A program made the position numbers and the translations under genes. From Verrucomicrobiota bacterium (GTDB lineage: Bacteria; Verrucomicrobiota; Verrucomicrobiia; Verrucomicrobiales; Akkermansiaceae), in assembly GCA_030835305.1 (NCBI GenBank), contig JAURPJ010000053.1:1-64000 (forward strand): 64,000 nucleotides of DNA, written 5' to 3'. Shown here piece by piece: positions 17,031 to 26,950 of the stretch (position 1 is the first letter of the stretch; every line of letters begins with the position of its first letter). Below the pieces are notes generated by a model that saw only the letters and a list, made by a program, of their open reading frames with translations, had not been told where the DNA came from and did no database searches.

Positions 17031-17059
17031 GAGGCCCGCCACTCCGGCGGGCCTTTTTT
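17031..17059 (+). terminator. rho-independent terminator after the RRM gene
   Basis: GGCCCGCC (17033-17040) pairs with GGCGGGCC (17046-17053) around a 5-nt loop, followed by six T residues. Confidence 0.92.
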
Positions 17060-17108
17060 GTCTACTGATCTAACGCTAGCCCGGATATTTTATGAGGACG
17101 GGTGAGGA

Positions 17109-17514
17109 TTATGAACTTGAATCAAGATAGTGATTCGAAGGAAGATTTGCTGGTGATTTGCACCCCGCCCTCTCTTGCTCTACTCGGTTCCCTGTCGACA
17201 TGAGCACAATAGATCTCGTCCTAAAGTTTGCCACAGGTGCCTTCCAGCGGTCCTCGACCTTGTCTAACAGACCGCTCACCAGGTTGGTGAGGCGTTGGTT
17301 TTTGGCAAGCCCCACGATGTCATCGACAGGGTGACAATCACTCACCTGCACCGTGCGCTACCGTCAAAAAATCCTGAGTCGGCGCGCCAGATGAGACGCA
17401 CTTCTTTGGGAGAAAACGGCAGTCAGCACGGACCCCGCTTCCTTTAAAATTGGCCTGAACTTTTTGCCCACGACAACTTGAACACTCAAGTTGAATAGGA
17501 TTCCAATCTATCAT
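17109..17514 (-). pseudogene. IS1380-type transposase relic
   Basis: Three minus-strand frames carry pieces of one transposase in the right order. Near 17440-17500 comes 'IQLECSSCRGQKVQANFKGS', which resembles the N-terminal beta segment of IS1380 transposases. Near 17360-17410 comes 'VRLIWRADSGFFDG', the second catalytic Asp motif. Near 17240-17330 comes 'VDDIVGLAKNQRLTNLV', the conserved block that follows. A large internal deletion and at least two frameshifts separate them, and no terminal repeats are evident. This is a dead, internally deleted insertion sequence. Confidence 0.65.
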
Positions 17515-17676
17515 CGCGCGGTTGGTTCTTCCCGTTGTTGGGCCAGCAGCTACAGTCCTCGGAATTTTACAAACCGAGCGATTTTTCCAGCCCACGTTCA
17601 TGAAATATCCGGAGCCACACCCCCATGTTCTGCTCCGGTTTCCATGGAATGCAAAACGCCATCTGGTAGCCAGATA

Positions 17677-20600
17677 TCAGATCTCTAGCGCCTTCTCAAT
17701 CCGCTTCGCACTCACCTTGCCGACATGCGGAACGCCTGGCGCGAACAATTGCAGTCGCCACTCCTCCAACATCCAGCCGATCTCCCATATCCGCGCCGCC
17801 TCGGGACGTTCGTGCCAAAGAATCATCCACTCGTCCCACAGTGGAAAAAACTGATATTGCTTCTCCTCGTCCCGGATCAAAGGCTGCGTTTCCAGTCGGT
17901 TGATTCGCTCCTCCAGCCCGTAAAAATATCGCTGATACCGCTGCATCCGATTGTAACCGGCTTTCCAGGCAAAGCACGGTCGCAACAACCACTCCCGTTG
18001 TTCCTCCAATTGCCTCACCACCTCGCCCAAATGTCGGTCCTGACGCTTCGCCTCCATCCACTCACGTACTCGGCCATCGGCATCCGCCATGCCTTCGACC
18101 GCTTCCGCCACCTTTTCCGCGCACCCGAACCACTCCCCACGACCCAGAGCAGAAGCCTCCCCAAATTCCTCTTCGCTTCTAGCGATTGTCCCCATTCCTC
18201 CCTCAGCCGAGACACGCAGCAAATCCTCAACCGTGCCATCCGGCAACAAAGGCAGCATAAACCTTCCCGCCATCTTCAGTGGAAAATTCCTCCTCATATA
18301 CTCCCCATGTTCGGCATGTTCTAGCAGAAACAATCTTACCACTCCGGCCCGATGACTCTCGGCCGCTTCCTCTCTCTCCAAATAGGCCCGCATTCCCACC
18401 GTCTCGCCTTCATCCACCAAACCAGGAAAAACATTTCCATCAGCCTCTGCTGGCACCTCTCCGAAGCTCCAAACTTCTCCGCCCGTCATCTCCCATTCTT
18501 CGTTCGCGGCTGCCTCCCGACGCGCTCGCAATTCCCCCGCCAACTTCTCCTTGATCGCCCGGACGTCCTCACCAAAAGCCATCACCTCGTCCTTTTCATT
18601 CCGCACCCGTAGCTTCGGCCGCAAATGCGGAGGCAGCCGATGCGGCTCGAGCCCGTCCAAGGAATTCCGCCCTACCTTCTCTCTCAGATACTCAAGCAAT
18701 GCCTCCTCAAGAATCCCCTCCGGCTCCCAATTTTCCCACTCCTCAAGGAAACCTGTTACTTTTTCAGCCACCGGTTGGCATTCCCGGCGCCAATCCTTTG
18801 GCAGACTCCGAATCAACAATTCCACCCGATCCTCCAGAATTCCGGGCACGCCCCAACCCGGCAGGTAATCGGGAAACCTCCCCAATTCGTCAATCCCGAC
18901 TTCAAAGGTTAGCCCGTCATCCTCCGCCTTCAGATCACTAACGTAGTTTACACGCCACTTGCGCCCCGCATGCTCGACCACATCCGGAAAAAGCCGCAAA
19001 CGATCTTCAACACCTTCTTCCCATATCAAATCGGAGAACCGCACCATCAACTTCCCCGCCTCTTCCGGGTTCTCCGTCAGTTTGTAAAACTGCTTCGTGG
19101 TATTCGTGGACGCCGGGAGGCGTTCAAAAAAGAAGTCGTAAGCTGCCGCCTCGTTCCACAAATATCCTACCCGACGCAGCTTTCGCTCCGCCCCCCAGAT
19201 CGTTTCCTTCACCCAAGCCAGATTCTGCGTCACCAGGTTATTCCCCCGCATCTTCCCGTCGACAAGAGCCTCCCTGACAAACACCTCAAAGGCTATCTTG
19301 GGATTCACCCGCCCGAAGAAGACCCTTCGGTTTTCTACCACCGTCAACCCGCCCATTACGACGTCCTCCGTCCCATAAACCGCACCCTGCTGCTCACTCC
19401 AATAAGGTGAATGATATTTACTCCGGCACAAGTGCGGCACCACTTCCTCGACCCACTTCGGGTTAATCTCCGCCACTTTTCTGGCCCAAAGCCGCGAGGT
19501 TTCTACCAACTCAAATCCAAGAACCCAAAGTGCCCGCTTGCTTTTAAACAAGCCCGACCCCGGAAAAACCGAAAACTGTCGGTTTCCCACGCTATGGTAG
19601 ATCCGCTTCTCCTTATCCCAAACCCCGATTTGCCGCGGTATCCCCGTCAGCACCGATTTATGCACCTCGGCATAAACATCCGCCGCCGTCTCAATCGCCT
19701 TTCCCTTCACCCCTTGCTTTCGAAACGATCGCCGTAACTCCGAATGAATTCCCAACCACTCCCGCACCCGGCGATAGCTCAAAAAATGCTTCTCGCACCA
19801 ACGCCGTACTTGGTTCGACTTCAGCTTCCCGGTCTCACTCCGAAATTCCCGAATCGCTTTCCAAAGATTCAAGAACACCCCGAAGTCCGACTTCTGATCG
19901 AGAAACTCTTTCTGCCGCTCATCCGCCCGCTCTTCCTTCCCTTGCGGCCGCTCCCGCACATCCATCGCCGAAAGGCCCGAAACAATAATCAAAACTTCCT
20001 CAAACACCCCGCGACGCTCACTCTCTACCAACATCCGCCCCAGTCGCGGATCCAGTGGCAGATTGGCCAAAGTCCACCCGGTGTCGGTAAGACGCGCCTC
20101 TGTCTTCTTCGCCACCGCGCCCACTTCCTCGAGCGTTTTCCAACCCTCATTTATCGCACGTGGCCCCGGCGGATCGATGAAGGGAAAATCCCTCACATCA
20201 CCCAGCTTCAACGAAAGCATTCGCAAAATCACTCCGGATAGCGCACTCCGCCGAATTTCCGGATCAGTAAACTCAGACGCCATCTCCAGCGTCTCCTCGT
20301 CATAAAGTTTCACACAGATACCCTCGCGCACCCGCCCGCACCGCCCACGCCGCTGGCGCGCACTCGCTTGCGAAATCATCTCAATCTGCAAGCTCTGCAC
20401 CTGCCGGGTCGGACTGAACCGGCTCACCCGCGCCATCCCGCTATCCACCACCGATACAATCCCCGGAATAGTCAGCGAAGTCTCCGCAACGTTCGTTGCC
20501 AGAAAGACCCTGCGCCTCCCGCTCGGCTGAAAAACGCGCTCTTGGTCCGCCAAGGAAAGCCGAGCAAAAACCGGCACCGCCTCCGTATTAAAAAAGCCCT

Positions 20601-21264
20601 GCCCCTCGATTAAATCCGCACACTCCCGGATCTCCCGCTCTCCAGGGAGGAAGACCAAAACATCGCCATCCCGATCCAGGTCAGTGACATACTCCACTCC
20701 GCGCACCACGTGCTCGCGCAAACTCTCCCCGTCATACCCCGGCAAAAAAACATCCTCCACTGGAAACGTCCGCCCTTCCACTTGCACCACCGGACAATCC
20801 CCAAAAAACTCAGAGAATCGTCCAGCATCGAGCGTCGCTGATGAAATGACAACTCGCAAGTCCTTCCGTCGTTTTACCAGACGCTTCAGATACCCTAGAA
20901 GGAAATCGATGTTCAACGATCGCTCGTGGGCCTCATCGATAATGATGGTATCATACTGCCGCATCTCCCGATCCCCCTGCGTCTCAGCCAGCAGGATCCC
21001 GTCCGTCATAAACTTCACCTTAGTCTCCTTAGAGCAGACCTCGGTAAAACGGACCTGCCAACCGACCTCTTTTCCAATCTCCACTTTGCATTCCTCAGCC
21101 ACCCTTCTTGCCACCGAGGTCGCCGCCAGCCGGCGCGGCTGTGTGCAACCAATCCTCCCCTTCTGCCCAAGCTCGCTCGCCAGTTCCACCGCCATTTTTG
21201 GTAACTGCGTCGTCTTTCCACTCCCTGTTTCACCCACCACCACCACGACCTGCGAAGCCCTCAT
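17677..21264 (-). CDS. hrpA: ATP-dependent RNA helicase HrpA (DEAH box)
   Basis: A 1195-residue DEAH-box RNA helicase. It shows Walker A 'GETGSGKT' (11-18), 'TQPRRLAATSVARRVAEE', 'DEAH' (110-113), 'SSATLDAGRFSEFF' and motif VI 'QRRGRCGRVREG'. The helicase-associated and OB-fold regions and the long DUF3418 C-terminus characteristic of HrpA follow. It unwinds RNA and acts in translation and mRNA metabolism. The first ATG (21264) falls inside a conserved part of the family: the frame stays open upstream for 23 codons reading 'ISYPDLPVARRRAQILEA', which matches HrpA N-termini. The only candidate initiator there is CTG at 21322-21324, so the true protein may be ~20 residues longer. Confidence 0.94.
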   Translation of the reverse strand: MRASQVVVVVGETGSGKTTQLPKMAVELASELGQKGRIGCTQPRRLAATSVARRVAEECKVEIGKEVGWQVRFTEVCSKETKVKFMTDGILLAETQGDREMRQYDTIIIDEAHERSLNIDFLLGYLKRLVKRRKDLRVVISSATLDAGRFSEFFGDCPVVQVEGRTFPVEDVFLPGYDGESLREHVVRGVEYVTDLDRDGDVLVFLPGEREIRECADLIEGQGFFNTEAVPVFARLSLADQERVFQPSGRRRVFLATNVAETSLTIPGIVSVVDSGMARVSRFSPTRQVQSLQIEMISQASARQRRGRCGRVREGICVKLYDEETLEMASEFTDPEIRRSALSGVILRMLSLKLGDVRDFPFIDPPGPRAINEGWKTLEEVGAVAKKTEARLTDTGWTLANLPLDPRLGRMLVESERRGVFEEVLIIVSGLSAMDVRERPQGKEERADERQKEFLDQKSDFGVFLNLWKAIREFRSETGKLKSNQVRRWCEKHFLSYRRVREWLGIHSELRRSFRKQGVKGKAIETAADVYAEVHKSVLTGIPRQIGVWDKEKRIYHSVGNRQFSVFPGSGLFKSKRALWVLGFELVETSRLWARKVAEINPKWVEEVVPHLCRSKYHSPYWSEQQGAVYGTEDVVMGGLTVVENRRVFFGRVNPKIAFEVFVREALVDGKMRGNNLVTQNLAWVKETIWGAERKLRRVGYLWNEAAAYDFFFERLPASTNTTKQFYKLTENPEEAGKLMVRFSDLIWEEGVEDRLRLFPDVVEHAGRKWRVNYVSDLKAEDDGLTFEVGIDELGRFPDYLPGWGVPGILEDRVELLIRSLPKDWRRECQPVAEKVTGFLEEWENWEPEGILEEALLEYLREKVGRNSLDGLEPHRLPPHLRPKLRVRNEKDEVMAFGEDVRAIKEKLAGELRARREAAANEEWEMTGGEVWSFGEVPAEADGNVFPGLVDEGETVGMRAYLEREEAAESHRAGVVRLFLLEHAEHGEYMRRNFPLKMAGRFMLPLLPDGTVEDLLRVSAEGGMGTIARSEEEFGEASALGRGEWFGCAEKVAEAVEGMADADGRVREWMEAKRQDRHLGEVVRQLEEQREWLLRPCFAWKAGYNRMQRYQRYFYGLEERINRLETQPLIRDEEKQYQFFPLWDEWMILWHERPEAARIWEIGWMLEEWRLQLFAPGVPHVGKVSAKRIEKALEI

Positions 21265-21456
21265 AGCCTCGAGAATTTGCGCCCTCCGCCGCGCAACCGG
21301 TAGGTCTGGATAGCTGATATTCAGGGCGTGGGTTTAGCCGCGCTTTCCCCGTCCCGCAAGCCCTTCTCATCTTGAATAAGTCTTCCGCATTAGATCCTCT
21401 CTACACAACCTTCGGGCATAAAGAATATCGTGGCCTGGTTCAACTCGATCACTACT

Positions 21457-21912
21457 ATGAAGACCACCCTCATTCTCTCCCTCCTGATCTCCGTATCTGC
21501 TTTTGGTGATAAGCCCACTGACTCATACAACGCTCTCAAGAAAGCAGGCAATCCCAATTACGACTCCCCCTTTAGGCAAGAGACCCCAGCCAACGACAAA
21601 CTTTGGAGCCAGTTACTCGACGCCATCACCAACACCTTTCCCGACCACCCCTGCGTCTACAATCTCAAGGCCGCCCTTGCCGACGCCAACGGCAAGCCCG
21701 AAGGATCTCAAGATACACAAAATTGCCTCCACGAAAAACTTTAAAGACTCCTTGGTCCTTTCCAACCTCGCCGCCAGCTAAGTCAAGCAGGACAAAAAAG
21801 ATCGATCAAAAGCTGTGGACCAAAAAAAATCCCTCCCGCAGTCGCGGAGCAAATCTTCAATCATGCCAGGGAAAGGCCAATCGCCCTAATCCGGAGCTAA
21901 TATCTAAAAAAG
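21457..21912 (+). pseudogene. frameshifted small secreted protein
   Basis: ATG 21457 opens a signal peptide ('TTLILSLLISVSAFG') and an acceptable mature part ('NYDSPFRQETPANDKLWSQL', 'FPDHPCVYNLKAALADANGK'). After 'GKPE' the frame goes off. The sensible continuation is in the next frame, 'NFKDSLVLSNLAAS', then a TAA where a Tyr codon is expected, then 'VKQDKKDRSKAV', and in yet another frame 'IPPAVAEQIFNHARE'. This resembles a TPR-like secreted protein broken by several indels. If the first frame is taken alone it is a 95-residue protein ending at 21744. Confidence 0.5.
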
Positions 21913-22100
21913 CTGATCCTGGTAATCATCCTTTTGGGGGCTGCTGCTACGACCTTCATTGGATACTGGTTTGGGTTGCACTTCATTCCACGTGCCTTGC
22001 TTTGAGCGTACTTCGTCGCATATGCCGTCGGACTCAGGAAACTCGTCGATGAAACGACTGGCTTTTTCATGGCAGAAAAGAGGTCCAGTCACGGACGAAA
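21906..22100 (+). pseudogene. small membrane protein interrupted by a stop codon
   Basis: One frame reads 'KKLILVIILLGAAATTFIGY' and 'WFGLHFIPRALL', then TGA, then 'AYFVAYAVGLRKLVDETTGF'. The hydrophobic pattern on both sides of the stop fits two membrane segments of one protein; the TGA sits where a Trp (TGG) would fit. There is no ATG at the beginning, so the start is lost or the remnant is part of a larger gene. The family is not recognised. Confidence 0.4.
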
Positions 22101-22165
22101 TCTAAACATCGTCAGTCAAAGAACGCGTGACAAAAATTCTGGCTCGGCTACTTCATCGAAAAGAG

Positions 22166-22765
22166 ATGCTCGCCCAGGCCATTCAATTCATTATCGAGTC
22201 CGAGAAGCTCAAATCCATCGAACGGCAGACCTCGCCGCTGGGATTATCGCGCCGCGAAAACTCGGCAGAGCATAGCTGGACCCTCACCCTAGCTGCCACC
22301 GTCCTCATCCCGGCGGTCGCACCAGATCTTGATCAACTCCGCATCCTCCAAATGCTCATCATTCACGACATCGTCGAGGTCGATGCTGGTGATACCTTTT
22401 GCTATGGCGACCAAACTGGCAAAGCGGAACGCGAGCAAGAATCCGCAGAAAGGCTCTTCGGCCTTCTCTCCGAAAAAACCGGGAAGGAATTCCACCAGCT
22501 CTGGCGGGAATTTGAGGATAATGAAACCCCAGAAGCCCGCTTCGCCAATAGCTTGGACCGCCTCATGCCACTCATCCAAAACTACCACAACAAGGGCGGC
22601 AGCTGGATCCGGCACGGCGTGACCTACGAACAGGTCTATGATCGCAATCGACAAATTCAGAACGGACCACCCGAACTATGGAAATATACCGAAGCTCTCA
22701 TCGAAGCAGCTGCGAACGAAGGGCTACTCCCGCGAGGATTCGAAGTCGAGCCACACAAAGGCTGA
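22166..22765 (+). CDS. HD-domain phosphohydrolase, YfbR/HDDC2-like 5'-deoxynucleotidase
   Basis: A 199-residue HD-superfamily protein. It has 'ENSAEHSWTL' (first metal His), 'LIIHDIVEVDAGDT' (the HD pair and following Asp) and a later 'ANSLDRLMPLIQNY' with the last metal Asp. This order matches the YfbR/HDDC2 group, which removes phosphate from deoxynucleoside 5'-monophosphates. The start is uncertain: GTG 22127 is possible, but the sequence before ATG 22166 overlaps the decayed upstream gene. Confidence 0.85.
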   Translation: MLAQAIQFIIESEKLKSIERQTSPLGLSRRENSAEHSWTLTLAATVLIPAVAPDLDQLRILQMLIIHDIVEVDAGDTFCYGDQTGKAEREQESAERLFGLLSEKTGKEFHQLWREFEDNETPEARFANSLDRLMPLIQNYHNKGGSWIRHGVTYEQVYDRNRQIQNGPPELWKYTEALIEAAANEGLLPRGFEVEPHKG

Positions 22766-23217
22766 TGTTTTTTTCCTCATATTCGCTTACCTCTTTTCCG
22801 ACATCTTTATTGATACCTTCTTCGGGGTCAGGGAATGGCTCATGCTTAACGACTTATCCAGGACCAACCGTCGCAAACCGGACCTCGCCGAAGCACCCAA
22901 CTTATTAGAGTCAGACAGACTCCCCCTCGTTTTTGATTCCGGCGAAGACACCACACTTCTCTGCAACGAATAGAACTTCCCTCTCCAAGATCGCGTCACC
23001 AGGAAGACTGTTCCGGTGTCAAAAAGAGACGTACATCGCTTCGCCAACCGCGGCCTGAAAGGCCTCCGCAGCGCCTCTCTTAAACTTTCGTTAAGATCAC
23101 GCTATACCCGAGAGTGACTTTCCATGCACCCTCGCGATCAGAAGGCGTCATCAAAAACTACCAGTCCCGTTCACTCTTGCCACCCATTCATTTTATGGCC
23201 CACTCAGAGTGAGAAGA
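22766..23217. other. intergenic, no reliable gene
   Basis: A hydrophobic plus-strand fragment around 22765-22830 ('VFFLIFAYLFSDIFIDTFFG') has no plausible start and may be a remnant. I see no other supported feature. Confidence 0.35.
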
Positions 23218-23442
23218 TCAGTATCTCTGGAAAGTCTTTCCAAACCCGATATCAACAGGCTTCCGGAGTGGAGGCAGGAGGCCTATTGAGTGCAGCGCGG
23301 GGGGGGCGAACCAAGCGATTCCTTTTGAGTCCGCTTTTTCCAAGGTCATATTGGGATCGAATTTTTTGATTTCGATCGTCTGGGCTCGAAGAACCGGGCC
23401 AAGGGAAAGAAGGCATGGGATGAGAAGAAAGAGTCCTTTCAT
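23218..23442 (-). pseudogene. truncated secreted protein N-terminus
   Basis: ATG 23442 begins a good signal peptide ('MKGLFLLIPCLLSLGPVLRA') followed by 'QTIEIKKFDPNMTLEKADSK' and 'GIAWFAPP'. Just after that the sequence enters a run of eight C (minus strand) and the frame becomes unconvincing, ending after 74 residues. The N-terminus is like those of secreted Verrucomicrobia proteins that open with short beta strands before a catalytic domain; no such domain follows. It is either a tiny secreted protein or, more likely, a truncated gene. Confidence 0.45.
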
Positions 23443-23558
23443 GAAGCATTAATGAATTTACAAATCGTCGCGTCGGATGGCGAGGAATTCCGTTTATTAC
23501 TGGTGCAGGGCGGAATCCCTGAGAAGCTCTCGAGAACATTTTTGCCCTTTTCATATTC

Positions 23559-24863
23559 GTGTCCAAATCCAACCGACTTTTCAACAAAGGATTCTTTGCA
23601 CTTCTAATCACGCAATTATTTGGAGCAGTCAACGATAGCGTGCTCAAGCAGGTAATCATCCTGGCAGTGGCCTCCGGAGGAATCTGGGCCAACCAATTGG
23701 GCGATGGCGGCCAGGCTTATGTCGCGCTCTGTTTGACCGTGCCCTTTATCCTGCTCTCAGGAATTGCGGGGCAGGTTGCGGATCGCATCAGTAAAAGCCG
23801 GATCACGGTTATCGCAAAAATCGCCGAAGTCGGTATCGCAGCCCTGGCACTTGGAGCATTTTTTGCAGGCAATCTTTGGGCGTGTCTTGGCGCGATGGTT
23901 CTTTTGGCCACGCAGAGTGCATTTTTTGGCCCGGCCAAGTATGGCATGATCCCCGAGCTGGTAAACGAGAAGCACCTCAGCCAGGCAAACGGCTCGATCA
24001 ACATGTTCACCAATCTCGCCGTGATCGGCGGAACCCTGGCGGCAGGGAAAGTTTACACCAGTTACTCATCGGGATTCCCGGGTGGTGAATCAGGTGCACC
24101 CGTCGACCCAGCCATGCTCTGGATTCCTGGAATAGTCCTCGTCTCAATTGCGATTGTTGGTCTCTTGCCTTCTCTCTTGATTCCAAAACTCAAGTCCTTC
24201 GACCGATCCCTGCCCATAGACTTCAATCCCTTCCGCCCCTATGTGCAGGCCATCAAAGACATGGCTCAGTCCCACCTCCTTCTGGTAGCCATGGCGTGGT
24301 CTTTTTTCTACCTCCTCGGAATGATGGCCCTGCTCGTCCTTTCTGATTTTAGCGGGCTCTTACAAATCAGTCCGGAGATGAACAACAACCTTCTTGGGGT
24401 TCTCGGCATCACCATCGGAATTGGCAGTGTTGTAGCGGGTTTGATCTCAGGAAAACACATCGAGCCCCGACTCATTCCCGTTGGAGCCGTTGGGATGACC
24501 GTTTTTTTTGTCCTTCTCGGCCTTGTCCCGCTGAGTTTCTGGACAGTGGCCCTACTTCTGGGGGCAGCAGGACTTTTTGCCGGATTCTACATCGTGCCCC
24601 TGCAGTCCTTGCTGCAGCACCTCTCGCCTCCCGATGAAAGAGGACGATTCCTCGGAACCGCCAATGCCCTGTCCTTCGTTTTCAGCACAATCGGGGCTTT
24701 GTTGGTGCGACTTCTCCGCAATGATTTGGAAATGCCTGCTAACAGAGTCTTTCTTGTCATTGGCACCCTTGCGATTCTGGGATCAGGCGTTCTTTTGTGG
24801 AAAATCCGGGGACTTCTGGTCGATCCCTCTCTGCGAAAAAACACGACTGCGGACAAGAGCTAG
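23559..24863 (+). CDS. LplT-like MFS transporter (lysophospholipid type)
   Basis: A 434-residue major facilitator with about 12 membrane segments. The opening 'FFALLITQLFGAVNDSVLKQ', the loop 'GQVADRISKSRITVIAKIAE' and 'QSAFFGPAKYGMIPELV' closely follow LplT and the transporter half of Aas fusion proteins. LplT flips lysophospholipids to the inner leaflet for re-acylation. A convergent acyl-ACP/CoA synthetase lies 270 bp away, which is the partner expected for this pathway. Translation appears to start at GTG 23559. Confidence 0.85.
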   Translation: MSKSNRLFNKGFFALLITQLFGAVNDSVLKQVIILAVASGGIWANQLGDGGQAYVALCLTVPFILLSGIAGQVADRISKSRITVIAKIAEVGIAALALGAFFAGNLWACLGAMVLLATQSAFFGPAKYGMIPELVNEKHLSQANGSINMFTNLAVIGGTLAAGKVYTSYSSGFPGGESGAPVDPAMLWIPGIVLVSIAIVGLLPSLLIPKLKSFDRSLPIDFNPFRPYVQAIKDMAQSHLLLVAMAWSFFYLLGMMALLVLSDFSGLLQISPEMNNNLLGVLGITIGIGSVVAGLISGKHIEPRLIPVGAVGMTVFFVLLGLVPLSFWTVALLLGAAGLFAGFYIVPLQSLLQHLSPPDERGRFLGTANALSFVFSTIGALLVRLLRNDLEMPANRVFLVIGTLAILGSGVLLWKIRGLLVDPSLRKNTTADKS

Positions 24864-25133
24864 AGATTTCAACCCGGCGAACTCCCGGACCATCGCTTGC
24901 TTTGTCTCATCATGCCGCATTTTTCTTCGGATGACGTAGGTGAAATAATCGACAACGAGGGGTTCCCAGACTTGGTTTGCGGGATCAATTCCCTAAAGTT
25001 TGGAGATTCTGAAAAATTTGTCTGCTTCCCCTGTCCACCAGCGTGAACAGTCAATGCTCACAGCTAAAAACCCCATCGACAAGGGAAGGGATTCACTTGG
25101 CAACGAGTTACTCGATGGAACCCGGCTGGCGCC

Positions 25134-26672
25134 CTATCCTTCCGCTAATTTTTGAAGTTCTTTCAAATCGAGCTTCCCTGTCCCGAGGTAGGGAAGTTGA
25201 GCTACTCTCAAAAATTGACCCGGCCTAGGCTTCCATAAATTGGGGATGGTCGCATCAGCAAGCTTCTTGAGAACCAGCTCAAGCAGCTCGTCATCCGCGG
25301 TATGCACGACCACGAGCCGCTCTCCTTTTTTTTCATCAGGAAGGCCGGTCACGGCGAAGATCTGTTCGTTTCGATCGGCCAAATCGTTCAGGGTTTCTTC
25401 AACATTCCCATGAGGAACCATTTCACCACCAATCTTGCTGAATCGACTCAATCGGCCTTCGATCCACAAGTATCCATCTTCATCAAGGCGGACAATGTCA
25501 CCCGTGTCATACCAACCGTCTTTGAGCACTTCAGCGGTCTTTTCCGGCATACCAAGATAGCCCATCATCACGTTCGGGCCTCTGACTTTGAGCAAACCAG
25601 GTTCTCCCCGGGATAGTTCCTCCCCCGTATCCGGATTCACAATACGAGCCTCCAGGTTCCTCAGCAACCGCCCGATCGAACCCGGCTGATTGGTTTGCGT
25701 GTCATTCACGGCGATGCCGGGTGAGCACTCGGTCGCGCCATAAGCCTCCACCGGCAGACACCCGAATTTCTTCTCAAAAGCGTGGGCCACTTTCGGGGGA
25801 AGCTTCTCGGCTCCGACGACAACGAGTCTCAGCTTCCCGAGCTGCTCCGGCGTCAATCCACGAAGGTAGAACTGCAGAAAAGTCGGGGTGGCAATCATGA
25901 TCGTCACTCCATTCTCCTCCGCCAGAGGCCCAATCACTTTAGACTCCATGGGATTAAAATGATAAACACACCCGAAACCCGCAATGGCGGGCCCGGCGAT
26001 CGTGGCCATGAATCCGAAGGAGTGAAAAAATGGCAGCACGCCCAGCATGCGATCCTGCGACACGAATGAATAAACCTCACCCACCTGCTCCACATTGCTG
26101 ATGATATTGCGATGACTCAACATCACTCCTTTGGGCTGACCCGTGCTTCCACTGCTAAAAATGATCGTGGCAAGATCATCCGGCTTGGCCTGCGAACCTC
26201 CCAATCGTTTGAGCAAGCCTTTTACCGAAGTGCACTTGGCCAGAAACCCTGCCCGTAATCTTTCCATCAATCGCGGTTCGGTGACGAGATCCTCAATGAC
26301 ATGAACGCGGACAGGGAGTTCGAGTTTGAGCCGCTTCATCAACTTTCCCGATACCACCACATCAGTGATTCCGCATTGCTCGAGACAAGAGACAATTCCT
26401 TCCAGCGACAAAGTGTAGTTTAAATTCACCGGAATTTTTCCCATCAACAAAGCCGCCCAATTGACCAACGTGCCACCGACGGAAGGTGGAACCAAAATGC
26501 CGACCTTCGACTGATTCGCCCAGATCGGTTGCAGCCTCCCGGTAAGAAAGAGCGCCTTGGCAAGAGCCTCGCCAAAGGTGACCCTGGCACCGCTCGAATC
26601 GGCTAGGGCCTGGTGGTCGCCGCTATCCCGGCAAGTCCGGATCAGTCTCTCCTGCAAAGTGGTTTCGCTCAT
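25134..26672 (-). CDS. AMP-forming acyl-CoA/acyl-ACP synthetase (Aas-like)
   Basis: A 512-residue ANL-family adenylating enzyme that activates fatty acids with ATP. It has the P-loop-like 'IIFSSGSTGQPKGVMLSHRN' (about 170-189), 'EAYGATECSPGIAVN' (A5 type), 'GWYDTGDIVRLDEDGYL' (A7 type), 'IEGRLSRFSKIGGEMV' (A8 type) and a final 'LPYLGTGKLDLKEL' with the catalytic Lys. It is most like the synthetase half of Aas, the 2-acyl-glycerophosphoethanolamine acyltransferase. With the adjacent LplT-like transporter this suggests lysophospholipid repair. No PlsC acyltransferase domain is present in either protein. Confidence 0.87.
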   Translation of the reverse strand: MSETTLQERLIRTCRDSGDHQALADSSGARVTFGEALAKALFLTGRLQPIWANQSKVGILVPPSVGGTLVNWAALLMGKIPVNLNYTLSLEGIVSCLEQCGITDVVVSGKLMKRLKLELPVRVHVIEDLVTEPRLMERLRAGFLAKCTSVKGLLKRLGGSQAKPDDLATIIFSSGSTGQPKGVMLSHRNIISNVEQVGEVYSFVSQDRMLGVLPFFHSFGFMATIAGPAIAGFGCVYHFNPMESKVIGPLAEENGVTIMIATPTFLQFYLRGLTPEQLGKLRLVVVGAEKLPPKVAHAFEKKFGCLPVEAYGATECSPGIAVNDTQTNQPGSIGRLLRNLEARIVNPDTGEELSRGEPGLLKVRGPNVMMGYLGMPEKTAEVLKDGWYDTGDIVRLDEDGYLWIEGRLSRFSKIGGEMVPHGNVEETLNDLADRNEQIFAVTGLPDEKKGERLVVVHTADDELLELVLKKLADATIPNLWKPRPGQFLRVAQLPYLGTGKLDLKELQKLAEG

Positions 26673-26950
26673 TACTGGAGGATCCTAGCCCCAAATCAGC
26701 CTTCTTACCAATCGATAGATTTTAAGTTAACATCACTCTTATCAATATTTCCAGAAGTCGCTGCGAGAGTATCGAAAAAAGCCTCGCCCAGCAGGGAAGA
26801 AGGACTTTTGAAGAATTCGCGGGCTATTTGGAACGCTCCACGGTCAGGGTGAACGATTGCCCGGCCTCACCGGTTGGAAACCCAAACACTTTTAGGGATA
26901 AAAAGAAGGCGTGGACCGCAGCCTGCAATGGATCCGGCGGCGCACCACAT

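Noticed and set aside
16689-17042. Proline/arginine-rich protein on the minus strand opposite the RRM gene
   Set aside because: It is the reverse complement of the Gly-Arg repeat tail of the RRM protein and has no independent support.
18970-20241. Several plus-strand frames opposite hrpA
   Set aside because: Proline/arginine-rich text typical of antisense shadows; hrpA is continuous on the other strand.
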